DNA of 64,000 bases from Pseudomonas migulae (GCF_024169315.1 NZ_JALJWR010000001.1:3708501-3772500), one strand, 5' to 3'; counted from the first letter of the stretch, positions 10,470-19,135 are shown. A program made the numbers and translations. The notes: a model not told the origin generated them from the letters alone.

Positions 10470-10715
10470 TCAGATCCGCCAGAAAGGCTTAAGCCCCTCC
10501 TCCCGCGCCTGCTCAAGACTCAACCCGACATCCTTCAACTGCTCCGGCGTCAGATCCAGCAACGCCTTGCGCGTGTGCAGACGATGCCAGAACAGAGCCC
10601 AGCGACTCAGGCCGGACGGTGCGTTGCGCATGAGCGCCTCGCGCGCACCGTTTTTTTGCCCTGCCGCCAGTTCCTGACTGCGTAACGTCAGCCGCACATC
10701 GCTCAAGCCGTTCAT
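10470..10715 (-). CDS. DUF1127 family small protein
   Basis: An 81-aa basic protein whose C-terminal half (residues 39-78) carries the DUF1127/YjiS pattern: WHRLHTRKALLDLTPEQLKD followed by VGLSLEQAREEGLKPFW. Small proteins with this domain have been linked to phosphate, RNA turnover and stress in other bacteria; no role can be assigned here. The ATG at 10715 has a CAGGAGC ribosome site. It diverges from the MocR-type regulator at 10895, so it may be its target. Confidence 0.82.
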   Translation of the reverse strand: MNGLSDVRLTLRSQELAAGQKNGAREALMRNAPSGLSRWALFWHRLHTRKALLDLTPEQLKDVGLSLEQAREEGLKPFWRI

Positions 10716-10779
10716 TTTGATTGCTCCTGTTTACTTGGGTAGCCAGAGCTTTCATGATGCGTGGACGGCAAAAAGCATT

Positions 10780-10818
10780 ACAGATTCAACTTAACAGTAT
10801 TAACTCCATACAGATTCG
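10780..10818. promoter_or_regulatory. Direct repeat in the DUF1127/MocR divergent promoter region
   Basis: TACAGATTC occurs at 10780-10788 and again at 10810-10818, 30 bp apart, about three helical turns. MocR proteins are known to use spaced direct repeats as operators. Assignment is inference. Confidence 0.4.
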
Positions 10819-10894
10819 GCGCTTCTGCCTCTGAATCTTGATTTTTTACCTGATCTGTACTGGTTAACCGAATCACCCACACCGAGACTGCGCC

Positions 10895-12328
10895 ATGACC
10901 CTTTACGTCAACCTCGCTGAATTGCTCGGCACGCGTATCGAACAGGGCTTTTATCGCCCCGGTGACCGGCTGCCGTCGGTGCGGGCATTGAGCGTCGAGC
11001 ACGGCGTCAGTCTGAGCACGGTTCAACAAGCCTATCGGGTGCTGGAAGACAGCGGCCTGGCGATGCCGAAACCCAAGTCCGGCTACTTCGTCCCGGTGAG
11101 CCGAGAATTGCCGGAGCTACCGGCGATTGGCCGCCCCGCCCAGCGCCCGGTGGATATTTCGCAGTGGGATCAAGTGCTGGAACTGATCCGCGCGGTGCCG
11201 CGCAAGGACGTGGTGCAACTGGGCCGCGGCATGCCGGACATCACCACGCCGACCATGAAACCGTTGCTGCGCAACCTCGCCCGCATCAGTCGGCGGCAGG
11301 ACATGCCCGGTCTGTATTACGACAACATTCACGGCACCCTCGAACTGCGCGAGCAGATTGCGCGCCTGATGCTGGATTCCGGATGCCAACTGACGGCCAA
11401 CGATCTGGTGATCACCACCGGCTGCCACGAAGCGCTGTCCACCAGCATTCGCTCCATCTGCGAGCCGGGCGACATCGTCGCCGTGGACTCGCCAAGCTTT
11501 CACGGCGCGATGCAGACGCTGAAGGGCCTGAACATGAAGGCCCTGGAAATCCCCACCGACCCGCTGACCGGGATCAGCCTCGATGCGCTGGAACTGGCCC
11601 TGGAACAATGGCCGATCAAGGCCATACAGTTGACGCCCAACTGCAACAACCCGCTGGGCTACATCATGCCGGAATCGCGCAAACGCGCGTTGTTGACGCT
11701 CGCACAGCGTTTCGACGTGGCGATCATCGAGGACGATGTGTATGGCGAACTAGCCTACAACTACCCGCGACCGCGCACGATCAAATCCTTCGACGAAGAC
11801 GGACGCGTCCTGCTCTGCAGTTCGTTCTCCAAAACACTGGCGCCCGGATTACGGATCGGCTGGGTTGCACCGGGCCGCTATCTGGAGCGGGTGCTGCACA
11901 TGAAATACATCAGCACCGGCTCCACGGCGCCGCAACCGCAGATTGCCATCGCCGAATTCCTCAAGGCCGGTCACTTCGAACCGCATTTGCGGCGGATGCG
12001 CATGCAATACCAGCGTAATCGCGACATGATGATCGATTGGGTCACCCGTTATTTCCCCGCCGGCACCCGCGCCAGTCGTCCGCAAGGCAGTTTCATGCTC
12101 TGGGTCGAATTGCCTGACGGCTTCGACACCTTGAAACTGAATCGCGCCTTGCACGACCAGGGCGTACAGATTGCCGTCGGCAGCATCTTTTCTGCCTCGG
12201 GCAAGTACCGCAATTGCCTGCGAATGAACTACGCTGCCAAGCCAACACCACAGATCGAAGACGCGGTGCGCAAGGTCGGCGCCGCGGCAATCAAACTGCT
12301 GGCGGAAAATGACAGCTTCACTGACTGA
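10895..12328 (+). CDS. MocR-family regulator (GntR-HTH fused to a class I aminotransferase domain)
   Basis: A 477-aa protein with a GntR winged helix (residues 5-70; PSVRALSVEHGVSLSTVQQA) joined to a fold-type I aminotransferase domain. The PLP lysine is K313 in SSFSKTLAPGLRIGW, and LTPNCNNPLGYI, the family's cofactor/substrate loop, is present, so PLP binding is likely. MocR proteins sense a vitamer or amino compound through PLP and switch a neighbouring gene. The obvious neighbour is the divergent DUF1127 gene; the PLD-like gene 60 bp downstream may be co-transcribed. No effector can be assigned. Confidence 0.87.
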   Translation: MTLYVNLAELLGTRIEQGFYRPGDRLPSVRALSVEHGVSLSTVQQAYRVLEDSGLAMPKPKSGYFVPVSRELPELPAIGRPAQRPVDISQWDQVLELIRAVPRKDVVQLGRGMPDITTPTMKPLLRNLARISRRQDMPGLYYDNIHGTLELREQIARLMLDSGCQLTANDLVITTGCHEALSTSIRSICEPGDIVAVDSPSFHGAMQTLKGLNMKALEIPTDPLTGISLDALELALEQWPIKAIQLTPNCNNPLGYIMPESRKRALLTLAQRFDVAIIEDDVYGELAYNYPRPRTIKSFDEDGRVLLCSSFSKTLAPGLRIGWVAPGRYLERVLHMKYISTGSTAPQPQIAIAEFLKAGHFEPHLRRMRMQYQRNRDMMIDWVTRYFPAGTRASRPQGSFMLWVELPDGFDTLKLNRALHDQGVQIAVGSIFSASGKYRNCLRMNYAAKPTPQIEDAVRKVGAAAIKLLAENDSFTD

Positions 12329-12388
12329 CTTTTAACGGGATTTCAGCGTCCATATGCCGACACCTGCCGCCAATCGGAACGATCCTAC

Positions 12389-13957
12389 GTGAGAGTCAGA
12401 CAGCCCCTGCTCGCTCTTCTGCTACTCGCCTCGCTCCTGGGCGGTTGCGCCAGCTTCGACGTTCAACGCGAACCGAGCCAGGCGCTGCCCGCCAGCGGTT
12501 CGGCGTTCGGTCGATCGATCCAGGCCCAGGCTGCGCCCCATGAGGGGAAGTCCGGTTTTCGCCTGCTGTCCAATAGCGGCGAAGCCTTCATGGCCCGTGC
12601 CGAGTTGATCCGCAACGCCCAAAGCAGCCTCGACTTGCAGTACTACATCGTCCACGACGGCATCAGCACGCGCATGCTGGTGGACGAGCTGCTCAAGGCC
12701 GCCGACCGTGGCGTGCGCGTGAGAATCCTGCTCGACGACACTACCAGCGATGGCCTCGACTGGATCATCGCGACCCTGGCGGCGCATCCGCAGATCCAGA
12801 TTCGCCTGTTCAACCCGTTGCACCTGGGCCGGGCCACGGGCGTGACGCGAAACATCGGCCGGCTGTTGAACCTGTCGCTGCAACATCGGCGCATGCACAA
12901 CAAATTGTGGCTGGCAGACAACAGCGCATCCATCGTCGGCGGCCGCAATCTGGGGGATGAGTATTTCGATGCCGAGCCCAACCTGAACTTCACCGACATC
13001 GACATGCTCGGCGTCGGCCCGGTTGCCGAACAGCTCGGCCACAGTTTCGACCAATACTGGAACAGTGCGCTGAGCAAGCCGATCGATGAATTCCTGTCGA
13101 GCAAACCGACGCAAAAGGACCTGCAAAACACCCGCACACGCCTGGAAGAATCGCTTGAAGAGACGCGCAAACAGAACCACGCGCTGTATCAACAATTGAT
13201 GACCTACACCACAAATCCGCGCATGGATATCTGGCGCCGGGAGTTGATCTGGGCCTGGAATCAGGCGTTGTGGGACGCACCGAGCAAGGTCTTGTCAGAC
13301 GGCGAGCCAGATCCGCAATTGCTGCTCACCACGCAGTTGGCGCCTGAGCTCACCGGGGTCAGCAAAGAGCTGATCATGATTTCGGCTTATTTCGTACCAG
13401 GGCAACCGGGGCTGGTTTACCTCACCGGCCGCGCCGATGCCGGGGTCTCCGTCAGCCTGCTGACCAATTCGCTGGAAGCCACCGACGTGCCGGCGGTGCA
13501 CGGCGGCTATGCGCCCTATCGCCGGGCGCTGCTGGAACATGGCGTGAAGCTGTATGAATTGCGCCGCCAGCCCGGTGAAGGTGGCGGCAGCGGGCCGCAC
13601 ATTTTCTACAGCAAGTCCTACCGTGGTTCCGATTCGAGCCTGCACAGCAAGGCGATGATCTTCGACCAGCAGAAATCCTTCATCGGCTCGTTCAACTTCG
13701 ACCCGCGCTCAGTGCTGTGGAATACCGAAGTCGGCGTGTTGGTGGACAGCCCCGAACTCGCCGCCCATGTGCGCAAAGCGGCCATGGAGGGTATGGCGCC
13801 GCCCTTGAGTTATCAGGTGAAGCTGGAAAATGACCGGATCGTCTGGGTGACCGAGGACGACGGCAAAATGCACACGCTGACCAAGGAGCCGGGCAGTTGG
13901 TGGCGCCAGTTCAATGCATGGATGAGCACCGCCGTGGGCCTGGAGCGCATGCTCTGA
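12389..13957 (+). CDS. Phospholipase D-family lipoprotein, cardiolipin synthase C-like
   Basis: A 522-aa protein with two HKD motifs: H170-K172-D177 in HNKLWLAD and H419-K421-D426 in HSKAMIFD. This is the PLD phosphatidyltransferase signature. A lipobox LLGGC puts the lipidated cysteine at residue 20, so it is anchored to a membrane. Size and layout resemble ClsC/YmdC-type enzymes, which form cardiolipin from two phospholipids, but a periplasmic phospholipase role is also possible. The start is GTG at 12389, giving MRVRQPLLAL before the hydrophobic segment. It lies 60 bp behind the MocR gene. Confidence 0.82.
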   Translation: MRVRQPLLALLLLASLLGGCASFDVQREPSQALPASGSAFGRSIQAQAAPHEGKSGFRLLSNSGEAFMARAELIRNAQSSLDLQYYIVHDGISTRMLVDELLKAADRGVRVRILLDDTTSDGLDWIIATLAAHPQIQIRLFNPLHLGRATGVTRNIGRLLNLSLQHRRMHNKLWLADNSASIVGGRNLGDEYFDAEPNLNFTDIDMLGVGPVAEQLGHSFDQYWNSALSKPIDEFLSSKPTQKDLQNTRTRLEESLEETRKQNHALYQQLMTYTTNPRMDIWRRELIWAWNQALWDAPSKVLSDGEPDPQLLLTTQLAPELTGVSKELIMISAYFVPGQPGLVYLTGRADAGVSVSLLTNSLEATDVPAVHGGYAPYRRALLEHGVKLYELRRQPGEGGGSGPHIFYSKSYRGSDSSLHSKAMIFDQQKSFIGSFNFDPRSVLWNTEVGVLVDSPELAAHVRKAAMEGMAPPLSYQVKLENDRIVWVTEDDGKMHTLTKEPGSWWRQFNAWMSTAVGLERML

Positions 13958-13972
13958 CAGACGACAAACATC

Positions 13973-14066
13973 CCTGTGGGAGCGGGTTTGCTCGCGAAAG
14001 CGGTGTGTCATCCGACGATGATGTCGACTGACACACCGCTTTCGCGAGCAAGCCCGCTCCCACAGG
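13973..14066. repeat. REPIN
   Basis: CCTGTGGGAGCGGGTTTGCT at the left and its near-exact reverse complement at the right, between two convergent genes. The central part also pairs (CGGTGTGTCA with TGACACACCG), so the whole 94 bp can fold as one long hairpin. Confidence 0.85.
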
Positions 14067-14092
14067 TAAATGTGGTTGGCTGCAGTTTGGCG

Positions 14093-15238
14093 TCAGGCAG
14101 GCTCAGCCACCGCGCCAAACGCACCTTGTCGCATCAGCAAAATCACCAACCCAAACGCACCCGCCGCCATCAACAACGGCAACGCGTGCCCGCTGATCCA
14201 CTGACTGCCGGCCCCGGCAGCCAACGGCCCGACCAGGCAACCAATGCCCCACAACTGCGCAATATGCGCATTGGCGCGTACCAGCGCATCGTCGCGGTAA
14301 CGCTCGCCGATCAGGATCAACGACAAGGTGAACAAGCCCCCGGCACTGGCACCAAACAGCACCCACAACGGCCAGATCAGCAACGTGTCGATCAGCAACG
14401 GAATCGCCAGGCTCGAAAGCATCAGCACCACAGCGCAGCCGGTGAACAGCGTGCGTCGCGACAAACGATCCGCCAGCGCGCCAATCGGCAGTTGCAGCAA
14501 CGCATCACCGACCACCACAGTGCTGACCATCGCCAAAGCGATTTCCGTGGTGAAGCCCTGACGCAGGCAATAGACCGGCAGCAACGTCAGGATCATCGCT
14601 TCGAACGCCGCGAACAGCGCTACACCCCAGGCAATCGCCGGCAGACCTCGGCAGAAGCCCCACAAGTCGCTGAAGGTCACGCTACAGGCTTCACTGGTCG
14701 GTGCGCCGCTACGGCCCAGCAACAGGAACGGCGCCGCTGTGAGCAGCCCGACGCCGACCCAGAATCCGTAATCGTGGTCAGTACCCAGGACGCCCAACAG
14801 CAGCGGCCCGGCGAGCTGACTTAGCGCATAGCTGCTGCCATACAGCGCCACCAGTCGGCCGCGCCATTGCTCGACCACCAGTTGGTTGATCCAGCTTTCG
14901 CCGAGTATGAACACCAGGGTCAGGATCACGCCGATCATCAATCGCAGCACCAGCCATACCGGATAGCTCGGCAACAGCGCCAGCAACCCGATGGACACCG
15001 CGCCAGCCCACAGGCACAGGCGCATCAGATTGGCCGTGCCGAGTCGCGCCGCCAGATGACTGGAAATCTTCGCGCCCAGCAATACGCCAATCGCTGGCAT
15101 GGCCGCCATTACGCCAATGGCAAACGAGCCGTAACCCCAGCCTTCCAGGCGAAACGAAACCAGCGGCATGCTGACGCCCAAGGCCAGGCCGACGCTCAAG
15201 ACAGACGCCAACACGGCGAAATAAGTCGCCCAACGCAT
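14093..15238 (-). CDS. MFS transporter
   Basis: A 381-aa integral membrane protein with about 12 hydrophobic segments in two halves. The first half has the loop SHLAARLGTANLMR between helices 2 and 3 and RLMIGVILTLVFILGESWIN; the second half repeats the loop as ALADRLSRRTLFTGCAVV. This is the YcaD/YfkF-like group of the major facilitator superfamily; substrate unknown. The ATG at 15238 has an AGGAG ribosome site. Flanked on both sides by REPINs. Confidence 0.85.
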   Translation of the reverse strand: MRWATYFAVLASVLSVGLALGVSMPLVSFRLEGWGYGSFAIGVMAAMPAIGVLLGAKISSHLAARLGTANLMRLCLWAGAVSIGLLALLPSYPVWLVLRLMIGVILTLVFILGESWINQLVVEQWRGRLVALYGSSYALSQLAGPLLLGVLGTDHDYGFWVGVGLLTAAPFLLLGRSGAPTSEACSVTFSDLWGFCRGLPAIAWGVALFAAFEAMILTLLPVYCLRQGFTTEIALAMVSTVVVGDALLQLPIGALADRLSRRTLFTGCAVVLMLSSLAIPLLIDTLLIWPLWVLFGASAGGLFTLSLILIGERYRDDALVRANAHIAQLWGIGCLVGPLAAGAGSQWISGHALPLLMAAGAFGLVILLMRQGAFGAVAEPA

Positions 15239-15284
15239 GTTCCACGCTCCTGTGGATATTATTTTTCAGACAATACAAAACAAA

Positions 15285-15374
15285 TGTGGGAGCGGGCTTG
15301 CTCGCGAAGAGGCCATCACATCCAACATCATCGTTGGCTGTTACGGCGCCTTCGCGAGCAAGCCCGCTCCCACA
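15285..15374. repeat. REPIN
   Basis: TGTGGGAGCGGGCTTGCTCG faces its reverse complement ending CCCGCTCCCACA, between the MFS gene start and the end of the aldehyde dehydrogenase gene. Confidence 0.85.
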
Positions 15375-15426
15375 AAGGATCTGCGTCGTTCAGGAGCCCG
15401 GATTACCAACGGGCTCCTTCACTGGC

Positions 15427-16920
15427 TTACAACTTGATCCAGGTCGCCTTCAGCTCGGTGTACTTATCGAACGCATGCAGCGACTTGTCGCGACCGTTGC
15501 CCGACTGTTTGAAGCCACCAAACGGTGCGGTCATGTCGCCGCCATCGTACTGATTCACCCACACGCTACCGGCACGCAGCGCTCGGGCGGTGAGGTGAGC
15601 CTTCGAGATGTCCTTGGTCCACACGGCGGCGGCCAGGCCGTAAGGCGTGTCGTTGGCAATCGCAACGGCTTCTTCTGCAGTGTCGAAAGCGATGACCGAC
15701 AGGACCGGGCCAAAGATTTCTTCCTGAGCGATTTTCATCGCGTTGCTCACACCGTCGAAAATAGTCGGCTCAACGTAAGTGCCGCCGGTTTCCTGAAGCG
15801 TACGCTTGCCACCGGCGACCAGCTTGGCGCCATCGGCGTGACCCGATTCGATGTAGGACAGCACGGTGTTCATCTGCTGGGTATCGACCAGCGCGCCGAC
15901 GTTGGTCGCCGGGTCCAGGGGGTTGCCCGGCTTCCAGGTTTTCAAGGCCTCGATCACCAGCGGCAGGAAAGTGTCCTTGATCGAACGCTCGACCAGCAGA
16001 CGCGAACCGGCGGTGCAGACTTCGCCCTGGTTGAAGGCGATGGCGCCAGCAGCGGCTTCAGCGGCAGCTTGCAGGTCCGGCGCATCGGCGAACACGATGT
16101 TCGGGCTCTTGCCGCCGGCTTCGAGCCAGACGCGTTTCATGTTCGATTCGCCGGAGTAGATCAGCAGTTGCTTGGCGATCTTGGTCGAACCGGTGAACAC
16201 CAATGTGTCGACATCGTTGTGCAGGGCCAAGGCCTTGCCGACGGTGTGACCGTAGCCCGGCAGTACGTTCAGCACGCCTTTCGGGATGCCGGCTTCAACG
16301 GCCAGCGCAGCGATGCGGATGGCGGTCAGCGGCGATTTTTCCGACGGCTTGAGGATCACCGAGTTGCCGGTGGACAGCGCCGGGCCGAGTTTCCAGCAGG
16401 CCATCATCAACGGGAAGTTCCACGGCACGATGGCGCCAACGACGCCGACCGGCTCGCGGGTCACCAGACCCAGCTGATCGTGCGGGGTGGCGGCGACTTC
16501 GTCGTAGATCTTGTCGATGGCTTCGCCGCTCCAGCTCAGGGCTTGCGCCGCGCCGGGAACGTCGATGTACAGGGAATCGCTGATCGGCTTGCCCATGTCC
16601 AGGGTTTCAAGCAGGGCCAGCTCTTCGGCGTGCTGCTTCAGCAAGCCGGCGAAACGAATCATGGTGGCTTTGCGCTTGGTCGGCGCCAGGCGCGACCAGA
16701 CGCCGGAATTGAACGTGGCGCGAGCGTTTTCAACAGCGCACTGGGCGTCGGCGGCGTCACAGCTGGCGACTTTGCCCAGCAGACGGCCATCGACCGGGCT
16801 GATGCACTCGAAGGTCTCGCTGGAGACGGCATCGGTGTATTCGCCATTGATGTAGGCACGGCCTTCGATCTTCAGATCGCGAGCCCGTTGTTCCCAATCG
16901 GCACGAGTCAGGGTGGTCAT
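15427..16920 (-). CDS. kauB: NAD(P)+-dependent aldehyde dehydrogenase, PuuC/KauB type
   Basis: A 497-aa aldehyde dehydrogenase. Catalytic C302 sits in FNQGEVCTAGSR, the general base E267 in LEAGGKSPNIVF, and N168 in VPWNFPLMMACWKLGP; the cofactor site VFTGSTKIAKQL is at 241-252. This group oxidises gamma-glutamyl-aminobutyraldehyde and other amino-aldehydes; at this locus P. aeruginosa has KauB/PauC, used in polyamine catabolism. The ATG at 16920 has an AGAGGAGG ribosome site. Likely a PauR target, though no operator was identified upstream. Confidence 0.87.
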   Translation of the reverse strand: MTTLTRADWEQRARDLKIEGRAYINGEYTDAVSSETFECISPVDGRLLGKVASCDAADAQCAVENARATFNSGVWSRLAPTKRKATMIRFAGLLKQHAEELALLETLDMGKPISDSLYIDVPGAAQALSWSGEAIDKIYDEVAATPHDQLGLVTREPVGVVGAIVPWNFPLMMACWKLGPALSTGNSVILKPSEKSPLTAIRIAALAVEAGIPKGVLNVLPGYGHTVGKALALHNDVDTLVFTGSTKIAKQLLIYSGESNMKRVWLEAGGKSPNIVFADAPDLQAAAEAAAGAIAFNQGEVCTAGSRLLVERSIKDTFLPLVIEALKTWKPGNPLDPATNVGALVDTQQMNTVLSYIESGHADGAKLVAGGKRTLQETGGTYVEPTIFDGVSNAMKIAQEEIFGPVLSVIAFDTAEEAVAIANDTPYGLAAAVWTKDISKAHLTARALRAGSVWVNQYDGGDMTAPFGGFKQSGNGRDKSLHAFDKYTELKATWIKL

Positions 16921-17158
16921 TCGAGTGTCCTCCTCTTATTGAATACGAGCGCCCCGCGTTCTTTCGCGGACGTCCCCAGGAATTCTGCCCGGCCAGCCTG
17001 CAATTCGGCCGAAGGCAACCGCCACCCTAAACCAGTGGCCGGGGTTGTTTCAATATATTTGACATAAGGTCGGCAAACGGCCTTGCGGTGTTCATTTTAA
17101 TAAACATAGACTTTGGGCTTTCCAGCCACTCGCGCCGCAATCACGGGGGATTACAACA

Positions 17159-17521
17159 ATGAGCATCCAGAACATCGTCGACTTCAGCCAGGCCACCACC
17201 GAGCCTGAACGCTACAGGCCGGATCAGGCGAAAATCCTGAAGGGCGACCCCGAGCAAGTGGTTTACAACCACTACAACAGTCCTTGCGGCCAGTTGAACG
17301 CAGGCGTTTGGGAAGGCGCAGTCGGCCAGTGGCATGTGAACTTCACCGAGCATGAATACTGCGAAATCGTTCAGGGCGTTTCGGTGCTGCGCGATAACGA
17401 TGGCAACAGCAAGACCGTGCGCGCGGGTGATCGCTTCGTGATTCCGGCAGGGTTCAGGGGCACCTGGGAAGTGCTGGAGCCGTGCCGCAAGATCTATGTG
17501 GCGTTTGAACAGAAGGCCTGA
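17159..17521 (+). CDS. Cupin domain protein (DUF861-like)
   Basis: A 120-aa single-domain cupin. The metal-type motif region is HVNFTEHEYCEIVQGVSVLR (residues 60-79), followed by GDRFVIPAGFRGTWEVLEP. The Cupin_3/DUF861 family includes ureidoglycine aminohydrolase-like proteins but also many of unknown role. It diverges from the aldehyde dehydrogenase gene across 238 bp and may share its control. ATG at 17159 is preceded by GGGGGA 5-12 nt upstream. Confidence 0.8.
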   Translation: MSIQNIVDFSQATTEPERYRPDQAKILKGDPEQVVYNHYNSPCGQLNAGVWEGAVGQWHVNFTEHEYCEIVQGVSVLRDNDGNSKTVRAGDRFVIPAGFRGTWEVLEPCRKIYVAFEQKA

Positions 17522-17542
17522 GGATCTATGTTGCCCCGGCTG

Positions 17543-17625
17543 GTCCCATCGCGAGCAAGCTCACTCCCACAGGGTTATGTGTCGATCACAAGACCTGTGG
17601 GAGCGGGCTTGCCCGCGATGAGGCC
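17543..17625. repeat. REPIN, inside-out orientation
   Basis: CCATCGCGAGCAAGCTCACT at the left, GTGGGAGCGGGCTTGCCCGC at the right. The left arm carries changes (GCTCACTCCCAC) and looks more decayed than the right. Confidence 0.75.
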
Positions 17626-17655
17626 CTGACAGGCGCTGCCAAGCTCAAGCAACAG

Positions 17656-17689
17656 AAAAGGCTCGTATCTCGCAATACGGGCCTTTTTT
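17656..17689. terminator. Rho-independent terminator, second copy of the rpmG terminator
   Basis: Stem GGCTCGTAT/ATACGGGCC around CTCGCA followed by TTTTTT. It differs at only two stem/loop positions from the terminator of rpmG at 18236-18270. Confidence 0.8.
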
Positions 17690-17695
17690 GTGGAA

Positions 17696-17738
17696 CAACT
17701 TTCTTGATCTCGATTTTGTCCGGAGTAGCGCGCCTGTT
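17696..17738 (-). pseudogene. Fragment of rpmG
   Basis: 43 bp that match rpmG (18340-18382) at 38 positions without gaps, in the same orientation and next to a copy of the same terminator. It corresponds to rpmG codons for about [14 protein letters not shown]. Both the N-terminal and C-terminal coding parts are missing, and 69 bp between this stretch and the terminator in intact rpmG are absent, so it cannot encode L33. It is best read as the scar of a duplication or insertion event. Confidence 0.75.
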
Positions 17739-17861
17739 TGACGCAAATGCTTACACCGAGCGATACATATGTACCGCACTCGCTAGTGCTGTCTCGCATG
17801 ACTATGTCACTGCACCCCGAAAAACGAGGCGCTTTGAAATCAATCACGCAAGGAAGCAAAC

Positions 17862-18170
17862 ATGCCTGGAATCACTTATCTGCAACGTACAACCCTGACC
17901 GCCCTGCTCGCACTGAGCATGGGAATGCTGGAAGCCTCGGCATCCGAGAACACCGATCAGCCCGGCTTATGCAATGACAACTTTGGATACAACACCTTCG
18001 TGCCGGCTCAGGTCACTCCCCGCCTTTTAGAACTGCTGCGCCAGTTGTCAGGGGCGGCAATCGTACGCCATGAACAACCCGGCAAGAGCTATTCCCTGGA
18101 ACACAGAAGTGATCGCCTGCGAGTGTTCAGCGATGCAGAAAATTACTACAGCCACTTCAAATGCGGCTAA
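17862..18170 (+). CDS. Exported I78-family peptidase inhibitor-like protein
   Basis: A 102-aa protein with a signal peptide (hydrophobic LTALLALSMGMLEASA, residues 11-27). The mature part has the I78 elastase-inhibitor layout: a first cysteine C37, then LLRQLSGAAIVRHEQPGKSY, RSDRLRVFSDAENY and a closing FKCG with C101, which would form the family disulfide. I78 proteins inhibit serine proteases; the exact target is unknown. ATG at 17862 follows AAGGA. It lies between two copies of the rpmG terminator, which suggests that the gene arrived or was trapped by a rearrangement. Assignment is from memory of the family pattern. Confidence 0.72.
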   Translation: MPGITYLQRTTLTALLALSMGMLEASASENTDQPGLCNDNFGYNTFVPAQVTPRLLELLRQLSGAAIVRHEQPGKSYSLEHRSDRLRVFSDAENYYSHFKCG

Positions 18171-18235
18171 TCAGTTGATCGATCGTCGCTGAGGACTTCC
18201 TGGACCGTTAAGGGCATCAGGTTCGAAAAAGCAAC

Positions 18236-18270
18236 AAAAAAGGCCCGTATCTCGCGATACGGGCCTTTTT
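18236..18270. terminator. Bidirectional terminator of rpmBG and of the inhibitor gene
   Basis: Perfect stem AAAAGGCCCGTAT/ATACGGGCCTTTT around CTCGCG with A and T runs on the two sides; works for both converging genes. Confidence 0.88.
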
Positions 18271-18289
18271 CGTAAGAGGGAAAAATCAA

Positions 18290-18445
18290 TTACTTGATTT
18301 TGCCTTCCTTGTAGATCACGTGCTTGCGAACAACCGGATCAAATTTCTTGATCTCAATTTTGTCCGGAGTAGTACGCTTGTTCTTGTCGGTAGTGTAGAA
18401 GTGACCAGTACCGGCGCTCGAAATCAAACGAATCAATTCACGCAT
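18290..18445 (-). CDS. rpmG: 50S ribosomal protein L33
   Basis: A 51-aa protein, [20 protein letters not shown] at the start and [17 protein letters not shown] at the end. It has no cysteines, so it is the zinc-free form of L33. It is 11 bp downstream of rpmB in the same operon and ends at a strong terminator. ATG at 18445 follows GGGAGCTAATC. Too short for most open-frame cut-offs but unmistakable. Confidence 0.97.
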   Translation of the reverse strand: MRELIRLISSAGTGHFYTTDKNKRTTPDKIEIKKFDPVVRKHVIYKEGKIK

Positions 18446-18456
18446 GATTAGCTCCC

Positions 18457-18690
18457 TTAGATCTTGCCGGCTTTGCGGATTTCGGCCAGCACGACAGTGA
18501 TGCCACGCTTGTCGATGATACGCATGCCTTTGGCAGATACGCGCAGACGCACGAAACGTTTCTCTTCTTCAACCCAGAAGCGGTGATGCTGCAGGTTCGG
18601 CAGGAAACGACGACGGGTTTTGTTGTTTGCGTGGGAAATGTTATTCCCAGTCACCGGACCCTTACCGGTAACTTGACATACTCTCGACAT
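18457..18690 (-). CDS. rpmB: 50S ribosomal protein L28
   Basis: A 77-aa basic protein, beginning [20 protein letters not shown] and containing [20 protein letters not shown], the L28 signature. It is the first gene of rpmB-rpmG. A hairpin lies 25-44 bp upstream of its start in the leader and might take part in feedback control. Confidence 0.97.
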   Translation of the reverse strand: MSRVCQVTGKGPVTGNNISHANNKTRRRFLPNLQHHRFWVEEEKRFVRLRVSAKGMRIIDKRGITVVLAEIRKAGKI

Positions 18691-19135
18691 GCCTCAGCCC
18701 TCTAAAACCACATGCCCAACCCGGCATGGGTTGGCCGCTTAATCTCTCAGTCATTTGGCGCCAGGCGCCGCGTTTCTTTAGAGGTCTTACCGGCTACACC
18801 TACAGTGAAGGAACCGGGCCCCTAGAAAAGAGCGCTGCTTTATACCAGAAAGACTGGAGAGCAACAACATTCCGTGTGCGCGGACTTGATAAAAACCCCG
18901 TTTTTCTGGCTCCGAGCGCCTTGGATAAAGGCTGTCGTCGATAAAGACCGCTCGTCGCAGAAAATCGGCCAACCGGCCAATTCAGGGTTTCCTCAGCCGG
19001 CATTCACCGAAAACGATCGCACATAGTCCTCTTAAAATGAAAAAGGGGATAGTCATTTGCAAAAGAGCCCACTAGGGTAAGACTTTTCCAGACTGCACTT
19101 GCAGATGGGCCTTCGATCTGTAAAGGAATCCGACC
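18691..19135. other. 445-bp gap: rpmB promoter side and dppA-like upstream region
   Basis: No convincing gene; a 72-codon open frame at 18726-18944 has no family likeness. Near rpmB there is a hairpin CCCAACC-CGGCAT-GGGTTGG at 18715-18734, which would lie in the rpmB leader transcript. The rest is AT-richer than the flanking genes and should hold the two divergent promoters. Confidence 0.5.

Noticed and set aside
15286..17067. 593-codon plus-strand frame across the aldehyde dehydrogenase
   Set aside because: Antisense shadow of a well-supported gene.
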